64,000 nt of DNA from CAUZSN01 sp963582345 (lineage in GTDB: Bacteria; Planctomycetota; Planctomycetia; Planctomycetales; Planctomycetaceae), in the NCBI GenBank assembly GCA_963582345.1, contig CAUZSN010000003.1, positions 1-64,000 of the forward strand. Direction: 5' to 3'. Both the position numbers and the translations under genes were made by a program. A model generated the notes under the pieces. It was not told where the DNA came from and searched no databases. It was given only the letters and a program-made list of their open reading frames with translations. The stretch's first letter is position 1, and each line of letters begins with the position of its first letter. Below, piece after piece: positions 47,392 to 57,120 of this stretch.

Positions 47392-48780
47392 ATGGCTGTT
47401 GCACAACCTTCGACGGATCCGCTCGAAAGCAAACTGCCACCGCAGAATCTTGATGCTGAGCGCGGAGTCTTAGGCAGCGTTTTGCTAGAGAATGAAACCA
47501 TCGACGAAGTGGCTGACTTGCTAGAGCCCAGCTACTTTTACAACGATGCCAATCAGCGGATTTATAGCGCGATTAGCCGGTTGCACGAGGACGGCGTTCG
47601 GGGCATTGACCCGTTGACGCTGGCTGAAGCATTAAATCAACGGAACGAATTGGACGAAGTGGGTGGCGTCCCGTATTTGCACGCGATTCTGGAAACCGTC
47701 CATCATGCGGCCCACGCCAAGTACTACGCACAGATTGTGCGCGACAAATGGATTCAACGCACGCTGACCTACACGTGTACCGAAATCTTGCGAGAGTGTT
47801 ACGATGGCACGCGCGACACAGAAGAGATTCTACAGTTAGCCGAACAGCGAGTGTTTGCCATCCTAGAGCAGCAGGAAAACAACGTCAAACTGGCGATTGG
47901 CGATATTCTGCTGGATGCATTCGATCGTATTAACGAACGTTTGCAGCACGAAGGCACCATTAGCGGACTCAGCACAGGGTTTATCGACCTGGATCATCAA
48001 TTGAACGGTTTCCAGCCTTCTGAACTGATCATCCTGGCATCTCGTCCCAGTATGGGGAAAACCGCATTGGTCTGCAATATTGCTGAATCTGTCGCTCGAA
48101 AGTTGAATACTGGAGTGGTTGTGTTCAGCCTGGAACAATCGAGACTGGAATTGGCTGAGCGGTTTCTGTGTCTGCGTGCCAAGATTAACGGCCAAAAATT
48201 GCGCGCTGGACAACTAGATGAGAAGGAACACCACCAATTGATGCTAGCATCGACCGAATTGAGCGAACTTCCCTTATACCTTGACGATAAACCCGGCCGC
48301 TCGATGGCACAAATTAGCGCGATTGCACGTCGACTCAGACGCCGGAACCAGATTGGTTTGATTCTGATCGATTATCTGCAGCTCATCGAACCGGAACAAA
48401 GAATCGCCAATCGTGAGCAACAAATCGCCCAGATTACTCGGCGGCTCAAATTTCTCGCCAAGGAAATCAATGTGCCGGTGATTGCCTTGGCACAGCTCAA
48501 TCGTGCCTTGGAACAGCGCGATGATAAACGACCACGGTTGGCCGATCTGCGCGAGAGCGGCGCCATTGAACAGGATGCCGATGTCGTTCTGTTTCTTCAT
48601 CGCCCCGAAGTATACAATCCGGAAGATGATCCGGGCGATGCACAAGTAATCGTGGCCAAAAACCGCAATGGTCCGACTGGGACTGTCAAATTGACATGGA
48701 TCAGCGAGTCAATGCGATTCGAAGATTACAGTAACCGCGACTTGGACCACTTGGTCGAAAGCCGTAGTGGCGACTTTTGA
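47392..48780 (+). CDS. dnaB: Replicative DNA helicase DnaB
   Basis: Hexameric 5'-3' helicase at the replication fork, 462 residues. N-terminal domain (PPQNLDAERGVLGSVLLENE), linker, then the RecA-like motor: Walker A ASRPSMGKTALVCNIA, VVFSLEQSRLELAERFL, Walker B IGLILIDYLQLIEPE, and RLKFLAKEINVPVIALAQLNR with the C-terminal ESGAIEQDADVVLFLHRPE. No intein is present. It follows rplI, the common bacterial order. The DciA-like protein at 4 kb is its probable loader partner. Confidence 0.97.
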   Translation: MAVAQPSTDPLESKLPPQNLDAERGVLGSVLLENETIDEVADLLEPSYFYNDANQRIYSAISRLHEDGVRGIDPLTLAEALNQRNELDEVGGVPYLHAILETVHHAAHAKYYAQIVRDKWIQRTLTYTCTEILRECYDGTRDTEEILQLAEQRVFAILEQQENNVKLAIGDILLDAFDRINERLQHEGTISGLSTGFIDLDHQLNGFQPSELIILASRPSMGKTALVCNIAESVARKLNTGVVVFSLEQSRLELAERFLCLRAKINGQKLRAGQLDEKEHHQLMLASTELSELPLYLDDKPGRSMAQISAIARRLRRRNQIGLILIDYLQLIEPEQRIANREQQIAQITRRLKFLAKEINVPVIALAQLNRALEQRDDKRPRLADLRESGAIEQDADVVLFLHRPEVYNPEDDPGDAQVIVAKNRNGPTGTVKLTWISESMRFEDYSNRDLDHLVESRSGDF

Positions 48781-49081
48781 TCAACTAAATGATAGTCATC
48801 ACGACCAAAGTTTTCTCACGGGGCTCAAGCGAGTTCGCCTTTTTTCTTTGGCGGAAAACCTGTGCTTCCCGTATCATAGAAACATCGAAGAGATTCGGTC
48901 CGCTGTCCACTTTTTTCAGAATGGGGAGCGGTGCAAATGCGGAGAGCTTTGATGGTTATCCAAATCTTCCTTGATCGGGCTACCTGCCAGTTTGATGTCT
49001 GATGATCATCGGCACTTGCTCAATCCCGATCCAAGCATACAGGTTTGCAAAGCCAGACTCGACTTGCTAGGGAGTGTCCTC
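48781..49081. other. Intergenic region after dnaB
   Basis: About 300 bp. A weak possible terminator lies at 48825-48847 (GCGA-gt-TCGC then a run of six T). No gene or RNA was recognised; several short overlapping frames look like noise. Confidence 0.35.
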
Positions 49082-51391
49082 ATGTCAGAAAACTCATGTT
49101 TCGCGTGGACTCGGATGTGTTTTTTGATGATGTTCGCAATTTCTGTGACGTCGCAATTACCAGCACAGCCGTCCATCTCGTTAACATCTCCTCTCGCAGT
49201 ACGGCCGGGTGGCGCGAACGACGTGAAGATTCGCGGTTCCAACTTGGCCAGTGTGTCAGAACTTTGGGCCAGCTTTCCCTGTAATGGCATGTTGACACCT
49301 GACGTCACAAACAACGGAAAGAACGCCGAGGAATTTACGTATCGATTTAAAGTGCCTGCTACTACACCTGTCGGAGTGCATGCCATCCGAGTTGCCACGT
49401 CGGATGGTGCATCGCCGCTTAAGTTGATCTTAATCGACGATTTGCCGTCTGTTGCTCAGCAGGGCACCAACACGTCACAAGCAGCGGCCCAAGCGGTCAG
49501 CCTTCCCATCGCCATCGATGGAGCAATCACTGCACTGGCGAGAGATCATTATAAGTTTAAAGTTGCGGCCGGCCAATCGCTTTCGTTTGAAGTACTAGCG
49601 CGCAGACTTGGTTCTCCTCTTGATCCAATTCTTCGCGTTGTGGATGCCAAAGGACGCGAATTGGCCTACAGCGACGACGTACCCGGTCTGCAATTGGATT
49701 CGCGTTTGTGCTACAAATTTGAAACATCTGGCGAGTACACAGTGGAAGTCAGTGACATCCGCTACAAAGGCGGGGACAATTATTACTATCGACTTCGCAT
49801 CGGTGACTTTCCTTGCGTGTTCGTGCCTTATCCGATGGGTGTGAAACGTGGGAGCATGGCGACTGTATCGTTTGCCGGTTCACACATCGAAAATGTTCAA
49901 CCCGTCAATTTTCAAGTTCCTGCTGATCCGTTCTTGGATTGGATCAATATGGGTGCGAAGCGTACCGGCGGCAAGAGTAGTGGATTTGTCACGTTGTCGG
50001 TCGGCGACAGCGACGAATTCGTCGAAACTGAACCGAATGACGATCCGATGAATCCGAACCGCGTCCAATTGGGGACAAACATCAACGGCCGATTCGACAA
50101 AGCGAGCGACAGGGATCATTTTGTGGTTACCGCAAAGAAGGGGCAGAAGTTTACCTTGCGCGGGATCACCCGTCGCCAGGGGTCTCCGTCGGCAATTTAC
50201 ATGCGTCTGCTCAACTCCGATGGCGGGCAAGTCGCTGAAGCGCGTGACTTCGGAGTCGTTGATCCTGTGATCAACTACATATTTCCGAGCGACGGTGACT
50301 ACACACTGCTTGTCCAGCATCGAGATCATTTGGGCGGCAGCCAATACGCTTACCGGGTTGTCGTCAGGCCGACTCAAGTGGGTTTTACGCTGACCGCTTC
50401 GGCCGACCGTGTGAACATTCCCGTTGGTGGTACGGCCTCGGTGACGGTCGCGCCTGACCGACAGGGTTACCAGGGACCGATTACCGTTGCGGCCTTTGGA
50501 TTGCCGAAAGGGATCACCAATACGCCTACGGTAATTGGGTCGGGTCGACCCAACGTCATCATGACTCTGATAGCTGCGGCCGATGCTCCGACCGGCAAAG
50601 TGTTTCCGATTCAGATCACCGGAACAGCCAAGATCGGCGACTCTGACTTTCAGGCGAATGCCACGCTATCGGGGGCCTTGAAGGCCGTATTCAGCGGACT
50701 ACCGTGGCCGCCGCAAACTCTTTCAAGAGCAGTTGCCGTGGCGGTCGGACCAAAACCAGAATTCAGTCTGCGGATCGAGCCTCAACAAATCGTATTCGGA
50801 CGTGATCTGAAGGCGATCATTAAAGTTATCGCGACGCGCGACAAAGACTACGATGAACAGATCACGCTGGCCGTTACGCCCGCTCATAACGGTCTACCCG
50901 GAGGAATATCAGCTGCCTTGAAGCCGATTCCTAAAGGCGAGAACGAAATCAATATCGTTTTCTCAGCAAACAACAAAGCGCCGCTTGGCGATTTCACCGC
51001 GAACCTGACTGGCACATTGGAGCAAGGGAAGGAGAAAATTTCTCAGCCGGTGCCTGGAATCGGTATGAAACTACAGAGACCGTTGTCAGTCAAAGCGGGT
51101 GTCGAAACCGACAGACTAATGCGAGGCGGACAGTTGAAGGTGATAGTGAGCGTCGAGAGGAATCCTTCACTCAAGGGACCGGTCGTCGTCACCTTCCAAA
51201 ATCTTCCGAAAGGCGTGACCGCGGTGGCTGCGACGATTCATCCAGACAAGAACGAGGTTGAGGTTTGGCTGACGGCAGTGCAGGGTATACAAGAAAAAAT
51301 CGTTAGAAACGTGACTGCGAAAGGCGAGGTGACGGTAGGAATGACAACGTTCGCTGCAACCTCACCTGCTATAAGTATCAATGTGGAGTGA
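49082..51391 (+). CDS. Secreted protein with PPC-like domains (planctomycete)
   Basis: A 769-residue exported protein. Start at ATG 49082 (GGGAG 8 nt before); a signal peptide (MCFLMMFAISVTSQLPAQ) follows. Early residues form an IPT/Ig-like segment (LAVRPGGANDVKIRGSNLA). Two pre-peptidase C-terminal (PPC) type beta domains follow: DHYKFKVAAGQSLSFEVLAR to GEYTVEVSDIRYKGGDNYYYRL, and ETEPNDDPMNPNRVQLGTNI to GDYTLLVQHRDHLGGSQYAYR. Beta-rich repeats complete it. No peptidase domain is present. It overlaps the downstream DUF1549/DUF1553 gene by 4 nt, a pairing repeated across planctomycete genomes, often with DUF1501 genes, and probably works in the cell envelope with it. Confidence 0.82.
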   Translation: MSENSCFAWTRMCFLMMFAISVTSQLPAQPSISLTSPLAVRPGGANDVKIRGSNLASVSELWASFPCNGMLTPDVTNNGKNAEEFTYRFKVPATTPVGVHAIRVATSDGASPLKLILIDDLPSVAQQGTNTSQAAAQAVSLPIAIDGAITALARDHYKFKVAAGQSLSFEVLARRLGSPLDPILRVVDAKGRELAYSDDVPGLQLDSRLCYKFETSGEYTVEVSDIRYKGGDNYYYRLRIGDFPCVFVPYPMGVKRGSMATVSFAGSHIENVQPVNFQVPADPFLDWINMGAKRTGGKSSGFVTLSVGDSDEFVETEPNDDPMNPNRVQLGTNINGRFDKASDRDHFVVTAKKGQKFTLRGITRRQGSPSAIYMRLLNSDGGQVAEARDFGVVDPVINYIFPSDGDYTLLVQHRDHLGGSQYAYRVVVRPTQVGFTLTASADRVNIPVGGTASVTVAPDRQGYQGPITVAAFGLPKGITNTPTVIGSGRPNVIMTLIAAADAPTGKVFPIQITGTAKIGDSDFQANATLSGALKAVFSGLPWPPQTLSRAVAVAVGPKPEFSLRIEPQQIVFGRDLKAIIKVIATRDKDYDEQITLAVTPAHNGLPGGISAALKPIPKGENEINIVFSANNKAPLGDFTANLTGTLEQGKEKISQPVPGIGMKLQRPLSVKAGVETDRLMRGGQLKVIVSVERNPSLKGPVVVTFQNLPKGVTAVAATIHPDKNEVEVWLTAVQGIQEKIVRNVTAKGEVTVGMTTFAATSPAISINVE

Positions 51392-53889
51392 AGACGAAAA
51401 ATATGTGGCATCCCAGTCCGAATTTCTGGAGACTTTTTGCCCTGTTCGTGCTGTGTCATGTCATCTCTTTTTTCGCGCGTTCCGTGGTAGCAGACAAGAT
51501 AGCGCCAGCCGACAGAGATGCTGTTTTTGTCGTTAGTCCCACAGAACTTTTTTTTGAAGTCGGAAATTTCGAATTACAAGGCCGTCGAGCCCATCAACAA
51601 TTGATCGTGACCGCAAAATTCGGGTCGGGCGAACTGCGCGACTTGACGAAGGAGGCCGTCTACGACTCGTCCAACCCTACAGTGGTCGAGATTGATGGGT
51701 CGATCGCTCGACCTGTTGGCAACGGAAGCGCCAAGATCATGGCAAAAGTTGGCAAGCTGCAGGCGATTGTCGACGTAGAGGTCAAAAATTTTGAGCAACC
51801 GCATTTCGTCAGCTTTAAAACCGAAACGCTGGCTGCATTGTCGAAAGCGGGCTGTAACGCGGGAGTTTGCCACGGTTCTCCTTCGGGCAAGGCGGGCTTT
51901 CGGCTGTCGCTTCGAGCGTTCGATCCATCGCTCGACATCGTAACACTACGGAATGAATTTTTTAGTCGTCGAACGAATCCGATGAATCCTGAAGAAAGTC
52001 TGATTCTAAAGAAACCAACGATGCAAGTGGTCCACGGTGGCGGCAGAAGGATGAAAAAGGGCGACCACGTATACAATGTTCTCTATGGTTGGATTCGCGA
52101 GGGGTTGCGATTCAATACTGACAATGCTTCTGATCTCGTCAAAACCGAGATTCTGCCGAAAAAACGAGTCTTACAGCATGGCACGTCTCAGCAACAGTTA
52201 GTTGTGATGGGACATTTTTACGACGGTACCATCCGCGATTTGACGCCGCTAACGGTTTTCACGACGTCGAACGCATCTGTTGGAACTGTTAACGCAAACG
52301 GACTGGTCAAAAGAGTTGGTCGTGGAGAAACGGCCATTCTGGCTCGCTACGTGCATCAAATGGCGACCAGCCATATCACGTTCCTTGAGCATGTGGAAGG
52401 TTTTGTGTGGAACAATCCAAAAAAAAACAACTTTGTCGATAAGCACGTCTTTGACAAACTGAAGCAACTTCAGATCCTTCCTTCGGATTTGTGCACCGAT
52501 GAGAAATTTCTGCGGAGGGCTTATCTAGATACGACTGGTCGTTTGCCCAAGGTCGAAGAAACGTTAGCGTACTTGAATGACAAAAGCGGCGACAAGCGTG
52601 ACAAGTTAATCGATCGACTGGTCGACACGGAGGACTTTGCTGAATTCTGGACGCTGAAGTGGGGCGACATCCTACGCGTGAACAGCAAGAAACTGAGAAC
52701 CGCGGGAGTCCACAAATTCCGGCGATGGATTTATAAGAGTATCCTGAATGACAAGCCGATGGACCAAATGGCTCGTGAATTGCTGACTGCCAGCGGCAGC
52801 GTGTATGAAAGTCCGGCCGCAAACTACTGGCGAGCCAGTCGCAATCCCAACGATGCCGGCGAAATAACAGCTCAATTATTTTTAGGTATTCGCATTCAGT
52901 GCGCCAGGTGTCATAACCATCCGTCCGGGCGATGGTTGCAGGACACTTACTATGGTATCGCCGCGGCCTTTAACCGAATCAGCCGCCAGGCAGGTGGTTC
53001 GGCGGACGAAGAGATTATTTTCGTCACTAAGTCGGGTGATGTGAAGCAACCGCGGACAGGTAGAATCATGAAGGTCCATCTGCTGCTAAAAGGCGACGTC
53101 GACGTTCCCAACGAACAGGATCGCCGAGTCGTCTTCGCGAACTGGTTGACTGGTGTCGAGAATCCCTTCTTTGCCAAAGCTTCGGTCAATCGTATTTGGG
53201 GACATCTATTGGGACGTGGAATCGTCGAACCGGTCGATGATTTTCGCGATTCGAATCCACCATCGAACAAGAAGTTATTGGACGAATTGGCAGTGCAGTT
53301 CGTTAAGAACAAGTTCAGTCGCAAGTGGGCGGTGCGAGCCATTATGAAGAGCCGAACCTATCAGCTCAGTTCCCGAAAGAACAAATTCAATGCGGATGAC
53401 GAGATCTATAATTCCCACGCGACAATTCGCCTGTTGAGCGCCGAGCAACTGCTGGATGCGATTTGTCAAGTGACTCAGGTTCCAGAGATTTTCAAAGGAG
53501 TTCCTGCTGGAATGCGAGCAATCGCGCTCCCCGAGCCACCACGGGACAATTACTTCCTAAAGATCTTCGGACAGCCGCAGCGAGAGACGGCCTGCCAGTG
53601 CGAGCGTTCGAATGAACCCAACTTGTCGCAAGCATTGCAAATGATCAACGGTCCGGTGCACGAAAAGCTGCGAGCTGACAATGGCCGAATTGGACGCATG
53701 GTCAAAGCAAAACAGAATGACGAGAAAATCATCACAACACTGTACCTTTCCGGACTGGCACGTGCACCAGTGGCGCCCGAAATGGAAGCGGCGAAAAAGC
53801 ACATCGCCACTTCGAAAAACCGTCGTCTCGCATTGGAAGACATCGGTTGGGCTATTTTGAATTCCAAAGAGTTCCTTTTCCAGCACTAA
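51388..53889 (+). CDS. DUF1549/DUF1553 (PSD1-type) secreted protein
   Basis: An 833-residue planctomycete surface or periplasmic protein. GTG 51388 overlaps the upstream stop (GTGA); ATG 51403 is an alternative. A signal peptide (FWRLFALFVLCHVISFFARS) is followed by an Ig-like (Big2-type) domain, a segment AGCNAGVCHGSPSGKAGF with CxxxxCH, resembling the haem-site-like motif before these domains, a second Ig-like domain, then DUF1549 (FLRRAYLDTTGRLPKVEET, LVDTEDFAEFWTLKWGDILR) with CARCHNHPSGRW, and DUF1553 (ANWLTGVENPFFAKASVNRIW, LLDELAVQFVKNKFS). The function of this abundant family is not established; the CARCHNHP motif looks like a c-type haem site. No DUF1501 partner follows here. Confidence 0.85.
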   Translation: MKTKNMWHPSPNFWRLFALFVLCHVISFFARSVVADKIAPADRDAVFVVSPTELFFEVGNFELQGRRAHQQLIVTAKFGSGELRDLTKEAVYDSSNPTVVEIDGSIARPVGNGSAKIMAKVGKLQAIVDVEVKNFEQPHFVSFKTETLAALSKAGCNAGVCHGSPSGKAGFRLSLRAFDPSLDIVTLRNEFFSRRTNPMNPEESLILKKPTMQVVHGGGRRMKKGDHVYNVLYGWIREGLRFNTDNASDLVKTEILPKKRVLQHGTSQQQLVVMGHFYDGTIRDLTPLTVFTTSNASVGTVNANGLVKRVGRGETAILARYVHQMATSHITFLEHVEGFVWNNPKKNNFVDKHVFDKLKQLQILPSDLCTDEKFLRRAYLDTTGRLPKVEETLAYLNDKSGDKRDKLIDRLVDTEDFAEFWTLKWGDILRVNSKKLRTAGVHKFRRWIYKSILNDKPMDQMARELLTASGSVYESPAANYWRASRNPNDAGEITAQLFLGIRIQCARCHNHPSGRWLQDTYYGIAAAFNRISRQAGGSADEEIIFVTKSGDVKQPRTGRIMKVHLLLKGDVDVPNEQDRRVVFANWLTGVENPFFAKASVNRIWGHLLGRGIVEPVDDFRDSNPPSNKKLLDELAVQFVKNKFSRKWAVRAIMKSRTYQLSSRKNKFNADDEIYNSHATIRLLSAEQLLDAICQVTQVPEIFKGVPAGMRAIALPEPPRDNYFLKIFGQPQRETACQCERSNEPNLSQALQMINGPVHEKLRADNGRIGRMVKAKQNDEKIITTLYLSGLARAPVAPEMEAAKKHIATSKNRRLALEDIGWAILNSKEFLFQH

Positions 53890-54035
53890 CCATCAAAATG
53901 CGGGTCAGCACAATTCAACCAGGAGAAAACGGCGCGACCACACATGGCATTTGATCAAGAGACGGACTTGAAATCTGACAGATCGTGTTGCACCACCTAA
54001 GCGATGAGGAGTGTTTTTCTCGTCCCGAAGCGAGA

Positions 54036-57000
54036 TTACTTCTGTCGGTCCGTCAATGGGGCAAAGCCGCGGCGCATCGTGTTTTCGCTGATGTTGATCG
54101 GAAGCATGAATTGCTTCAAATAGTCAAAACTGCCGGATTTTGAGCCGATGCCAGACATTTTAATGCCGCCGAAAGGGTGACGTTCGACCAGCGCTCCAGT
54201 GATGTCGCGGTTTATGTATAGGTTGCCAACTTGCAATTCTTGCCGCGCTCGTTTGAGGTTGGCAGGACTTCGGCTGAAAACTCCGGCTGTTAATCCATAA
54301 TCGGTGTCGTTGGCGATTTCGATTGCTTCGTCGAAGTCTATTGCATTGATAACTGCCAGAACTGGCCCGAAGATTTCCTCCTGCGCCAGTCGTGAATTGC
54401 GATCGACGTTGGCAAACACATTTGGACCGACGTAATAGCCCTCAGCAGCAAATTCGCTGGCAGACGACGCTAACTTAATCTGGCAGTCCTGCTTAGCAAG
54501 TTCGATAAATTCCTGGATTCGACACTGCGCGTCTTCGTCGATCACGGGACCGATGATTGTTGAAGGCAATTCCGCAGGACCGATTTGTAAACTTTTCGTT
54601 GCGCTGATCAATCGGTCTAGAAAGGAATCATAAGCCGGTTCCACAACGATAGCCCGCGAGCAGGCCGAGCATTTTTGGCCCGAGTAACTGAATGCGCTGT
54701 TGACGACACCCAAAACAGCTTCGTCCAAGTCGGCGTCGGCGTCGACGATAATTGCGTTCTTACCGCCCATCTCGGTAATTACTTGTTTTACTGATCTCTG
54801 TCGGTCGTCCGTTGCTGCTGCTTCACGATTGATTGACAAACCGACTGCTCGCGAGCCAGTAAAGGCGATCACATCGACGTCGGGGCTACCGACCAATTCC
54901 GGGCCAATTTCTTCACCGATTCCAGGCAGGTAATTCACGACTCCGTCTGGGATTCCGATGTTCGTGAGAATTTCCATCAGTTTGGCGGCAGTCACAGAAG
55001 ACTGTTCTGCCGGTTTCATCACAACGGTGTTTCCAGTTACCAACGCTGCTACCGTCATTCCGGTCAGGATCGCGAGCGGGAAGTTCCATGGAGCGATGAC
55101 AACAACCACACCGCGAGGTCGATACAAATAAGCGTTTTCTTCCCCCGGAACGTTGCAGTGCTGCGGGACAGATAGTCGACGTATTTGAGCGGCGTAGTAC
55201 ATGCAGAAGTCGATCGCTTCAGTCACGTCGGCGTCCGCTTCGCTCCACGGTTTTCCGCATTCGTGGACTTCCCACGCAGCCAGTTCGAAACGATGGTTGC
55301 GCATTTCAGCAGCAGCCAGCTCCAAGTACTCGGCTCGATAATTTGGTTTGAGGCGTGACCACTTGCGAAAAGCATCGCGGGCGGCTTGGATGGCATCGGC
55401 CGCGTTGTCGGGTGTTGCAGCTGATACCGTTCCGACGATCTGCGATTTGTGCGATGGGTTTCTCGATTCAATGCTGGCTTGGGTTTCGACAATACGCCCC
55501 TTGATGATCAGTGGATACTCTTGGCCGAATTGTCCGGCGACTTCGTCGATGGCTTGCTGCATGGCCTCTCGAGCGTCCGCTTTACTGAAATCAGTATGCG
55601 GCTCGTTCACAAAACTCTTGACCGGCTCTTCCGGTTGCTGGGGTGTCTGAGTTCTGGCTTCAGTGGGTTTCATCATCAAGTCCTCTACAGAAATGTTCTC
55701 GACGAAGCTGTGCCGCAGAAAGGAATCGTTCGATGTGTTTTCGAGCAGACGGCGCACCAGATAGGCCATCCCGGGAATCGACTCGCCGAATGGCGTGTAA
55801 ATTCTCACGCGGTGACCCATTTCTGCGAACAACTGAGCCTGCTCTCCGCCCATACCATAGAGCATTTGGATTTCGTACGCGGACTGGGGCACGTTCAGCA
55901 TTTGTGCCCAGGCGATGGCATGAGCCAAACTACGCAGGTTGTGACTGCCCAAGGCGGGGCGCAGCCACTGGTGATTCTGCATTAGAAACCGCGTCTGGCG
56001 CTCAAAGCTGTCGTCTGACTGCCACTTTTTCCTGAATACGGGAACCGGCCAGCCACGCGCCTTCGCAACGACCATTTCGTAATCCCAATAGGCTCCTTTG
56101 ACCAGTCGTACCCAGATCGGAGTTTCGCGTTTCTTGACCCATGCCAATAGATCGCGTAGATCTCGATCAGCTTCGGGCAAATAGGCCTGGATTACAATGC
56201 CGACGTCGGGAAAGTCGCGAAACTCATCCTCCATTAGCACCTGTTTGAAAATTTTCGTGGTCAATGACTTGTGCGCATATTGTTCCACGTCGACATGGAC
56301 ATAGCTGCCGTGTGCGCGGGCCTGGCGCATGATCGGACGCAGCCTGGACTTAACAGCATCGGCAGTTCCCAGCGGATCGGTCGGATTGAACTGACTGTAC
56401 AGTGCCGACAGTTTCAACGACACGTTCACCCTTGGAATCGGTCCCTGCTGATCAGAATCGACCTGCAGAATTTCAGGCCAGGAATTGACCTGCGGAGCCA
56501 TACCCGCAATGAGATTCAAATACGTCTGCTGGTACACATCCGCTTCTTCTTCGCTAAGGATTGCCTCGCCCAGCAGGTTCAACGTAAAGGCGAATCCTTG
56601 CTTGCGGATGCGGCTCACTGTCTGCAGGACTTCTTCGACTTTCGTCCCAGCAATAAATTGTTCTGCCATCCGGCGAGCGTTTGAGAGTGCGTTGAGTGCT
56701 AAAGCTCGGCCGAGCACGGTGTTTGGCTGCGAGTATTCGAGAACCAATCGTACGGCCCCAGACAAATGGGCATCAACTTCGTCAAAATATTCCTGTAAAT
56801 GCCGTATGATATCGTCGTGGGTCTTCAGCGTCGGGAGTACGTCTACGAATCGGAACATCTGCACTTTCACCGATTCGTCGGACATTGCCCACGAGAGAAT
56901 GCGATCATCCCACCATCGCCGTTCGAACATCGACGGCGTCCGGCGTACTAAGTGTTTCCACAAATACCGGCCGATCTTCTGCGTTTCGGCCTCTACGTCT

Positions 57001-57080
57001 GACGACAAATCGACGTTTTTCGTACGTGTCACGCCTGATTGATCTCCGTGCGTAGTTTTAGGCTTCCCAGCGTCTGTCAC
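54036..57080 (-). CDS. putA: Bifunctional proline dehydrogenase / L-glutamate-gamma-semialdehyde dehydrogenase
   Basis: Converts proline to glutamate in two steps. The 1014-residue minimalist PutA lacks the N-terminal DNA-binding domain of enteric PutA. The proline dehydrogenase barrel covers about residues 100-460 (RVNVSLKLSALYSQFNP, YVHVDVEQYAHKSLT, IVIQAYLPEADRDL, WVRLVKGAYWDYE, YEIQMLYGMGGEQAQL, RIYTPFGESIPGMAYLVRRL). The aldehyde dehydrogenase half covers about 510-1000 (VIAPWNFPLAILTGM, FTGSRAVGLSINREA, TEMGGKNAIIVDADAD with the catalytic Glu region, YSGQKCSACSRAIV with the catalytic Cys, and EIFGPVLAVI). It starts at GTG 57080 without a clear ribosome-binding site. It stands alone and would need quinones as electron acceptors. 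Confidence 0.94.
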   Translation of the reverse strand: MTDAGKPKTTHGDQSGVTRTKNVDLSSDVEAETQKIGRYLWKHLVRRTPSMFERRWWDDRILSWAMSDESVKVQMFRFVDVLPTLKTHDDIIRHLQEYFDEVDAHLSGAVRLVLEYSQPNTVLGRALALNALSNARRMAEQFIAGTKVEEVLQTVSRIRKQGFAFTLNLLGEAILSEEEADVYQQTYLNLIAGMAPQVNSWPEILQVDSDQQGPIPRVNVSLKLSALYSQFNPTDPLGTADAVKSRLRPIMRQARAHGSYVHVDVEQYAHKSLTTKIFKQVLMEDEFRDFPDVGIVIQAYLPEADRDLRDLLAWVKKRETPIWVRLVKGAYWDYEMVVAKARGWPVPVFRKKWQSDDSFERQTRFLMQNHQWLRPALGSHNLRSLAHAIAWAQMLNVPQSAYEIQMLYGMGGEQAQLFAEMGHRVRIYTPFGESIPGMAYLVRRLLENTSNDSFLRHSFVENISVEDLMMKPTEARTQTPQQPEEPVKSFVNEPHTDFSKADAREAMQQAIDEVAGQFGQEYPLIIKGRIVETQASIESRNPSHKSQIVGTVSAATPDNAADAIQAARDAFRKWSRLKPNYRAEYLELAAAEMRNHRFELAAWEVHECGKPWSEADADVTEAIDFCMYYAAQIRRLSVPQHCNVPGEENAYLYRPRGVVVVIAPWNFPLAILTGMTVAALVTGNTVVMKPAEQSSVTAAKLMEILTNIGIPDGVVNYLPGIGEEIGPELVGSPDVDVIAFTGSRAVGLSINREAAATDDRQRSVKQVITEMGGKNAIIVDADADLDEAVLGVVNSAFSYSGQKCSACSRAIVVEPAYDSFLDRLISATKSLQIGPAELPSTIIGPVIDEDAQCRIQEFIELAKQDCQIKLASSASEFAAEGYYVGPNVFANVDRNSRLAQEEIFGPVLAVINAIDFDEAIEIANDTDYGLTAGVFSRSPANLKRARQELQVGNLYINRDITGALVERHPFGGIKMSGIGSKSGSFDYLKQFMLPINISENTMRRGFAPLTDRQK

Positions 57081-57120
57081 CCTATCAGATTAATTTCTGG
57101 ATAGACAACAAGTGTACCGA

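Noticed and set aside
48789..48974. Short overlapping frames after dnaB
   Set aside because: Two different frames are open, neither with a ribosome-binding site or protein-like composition.
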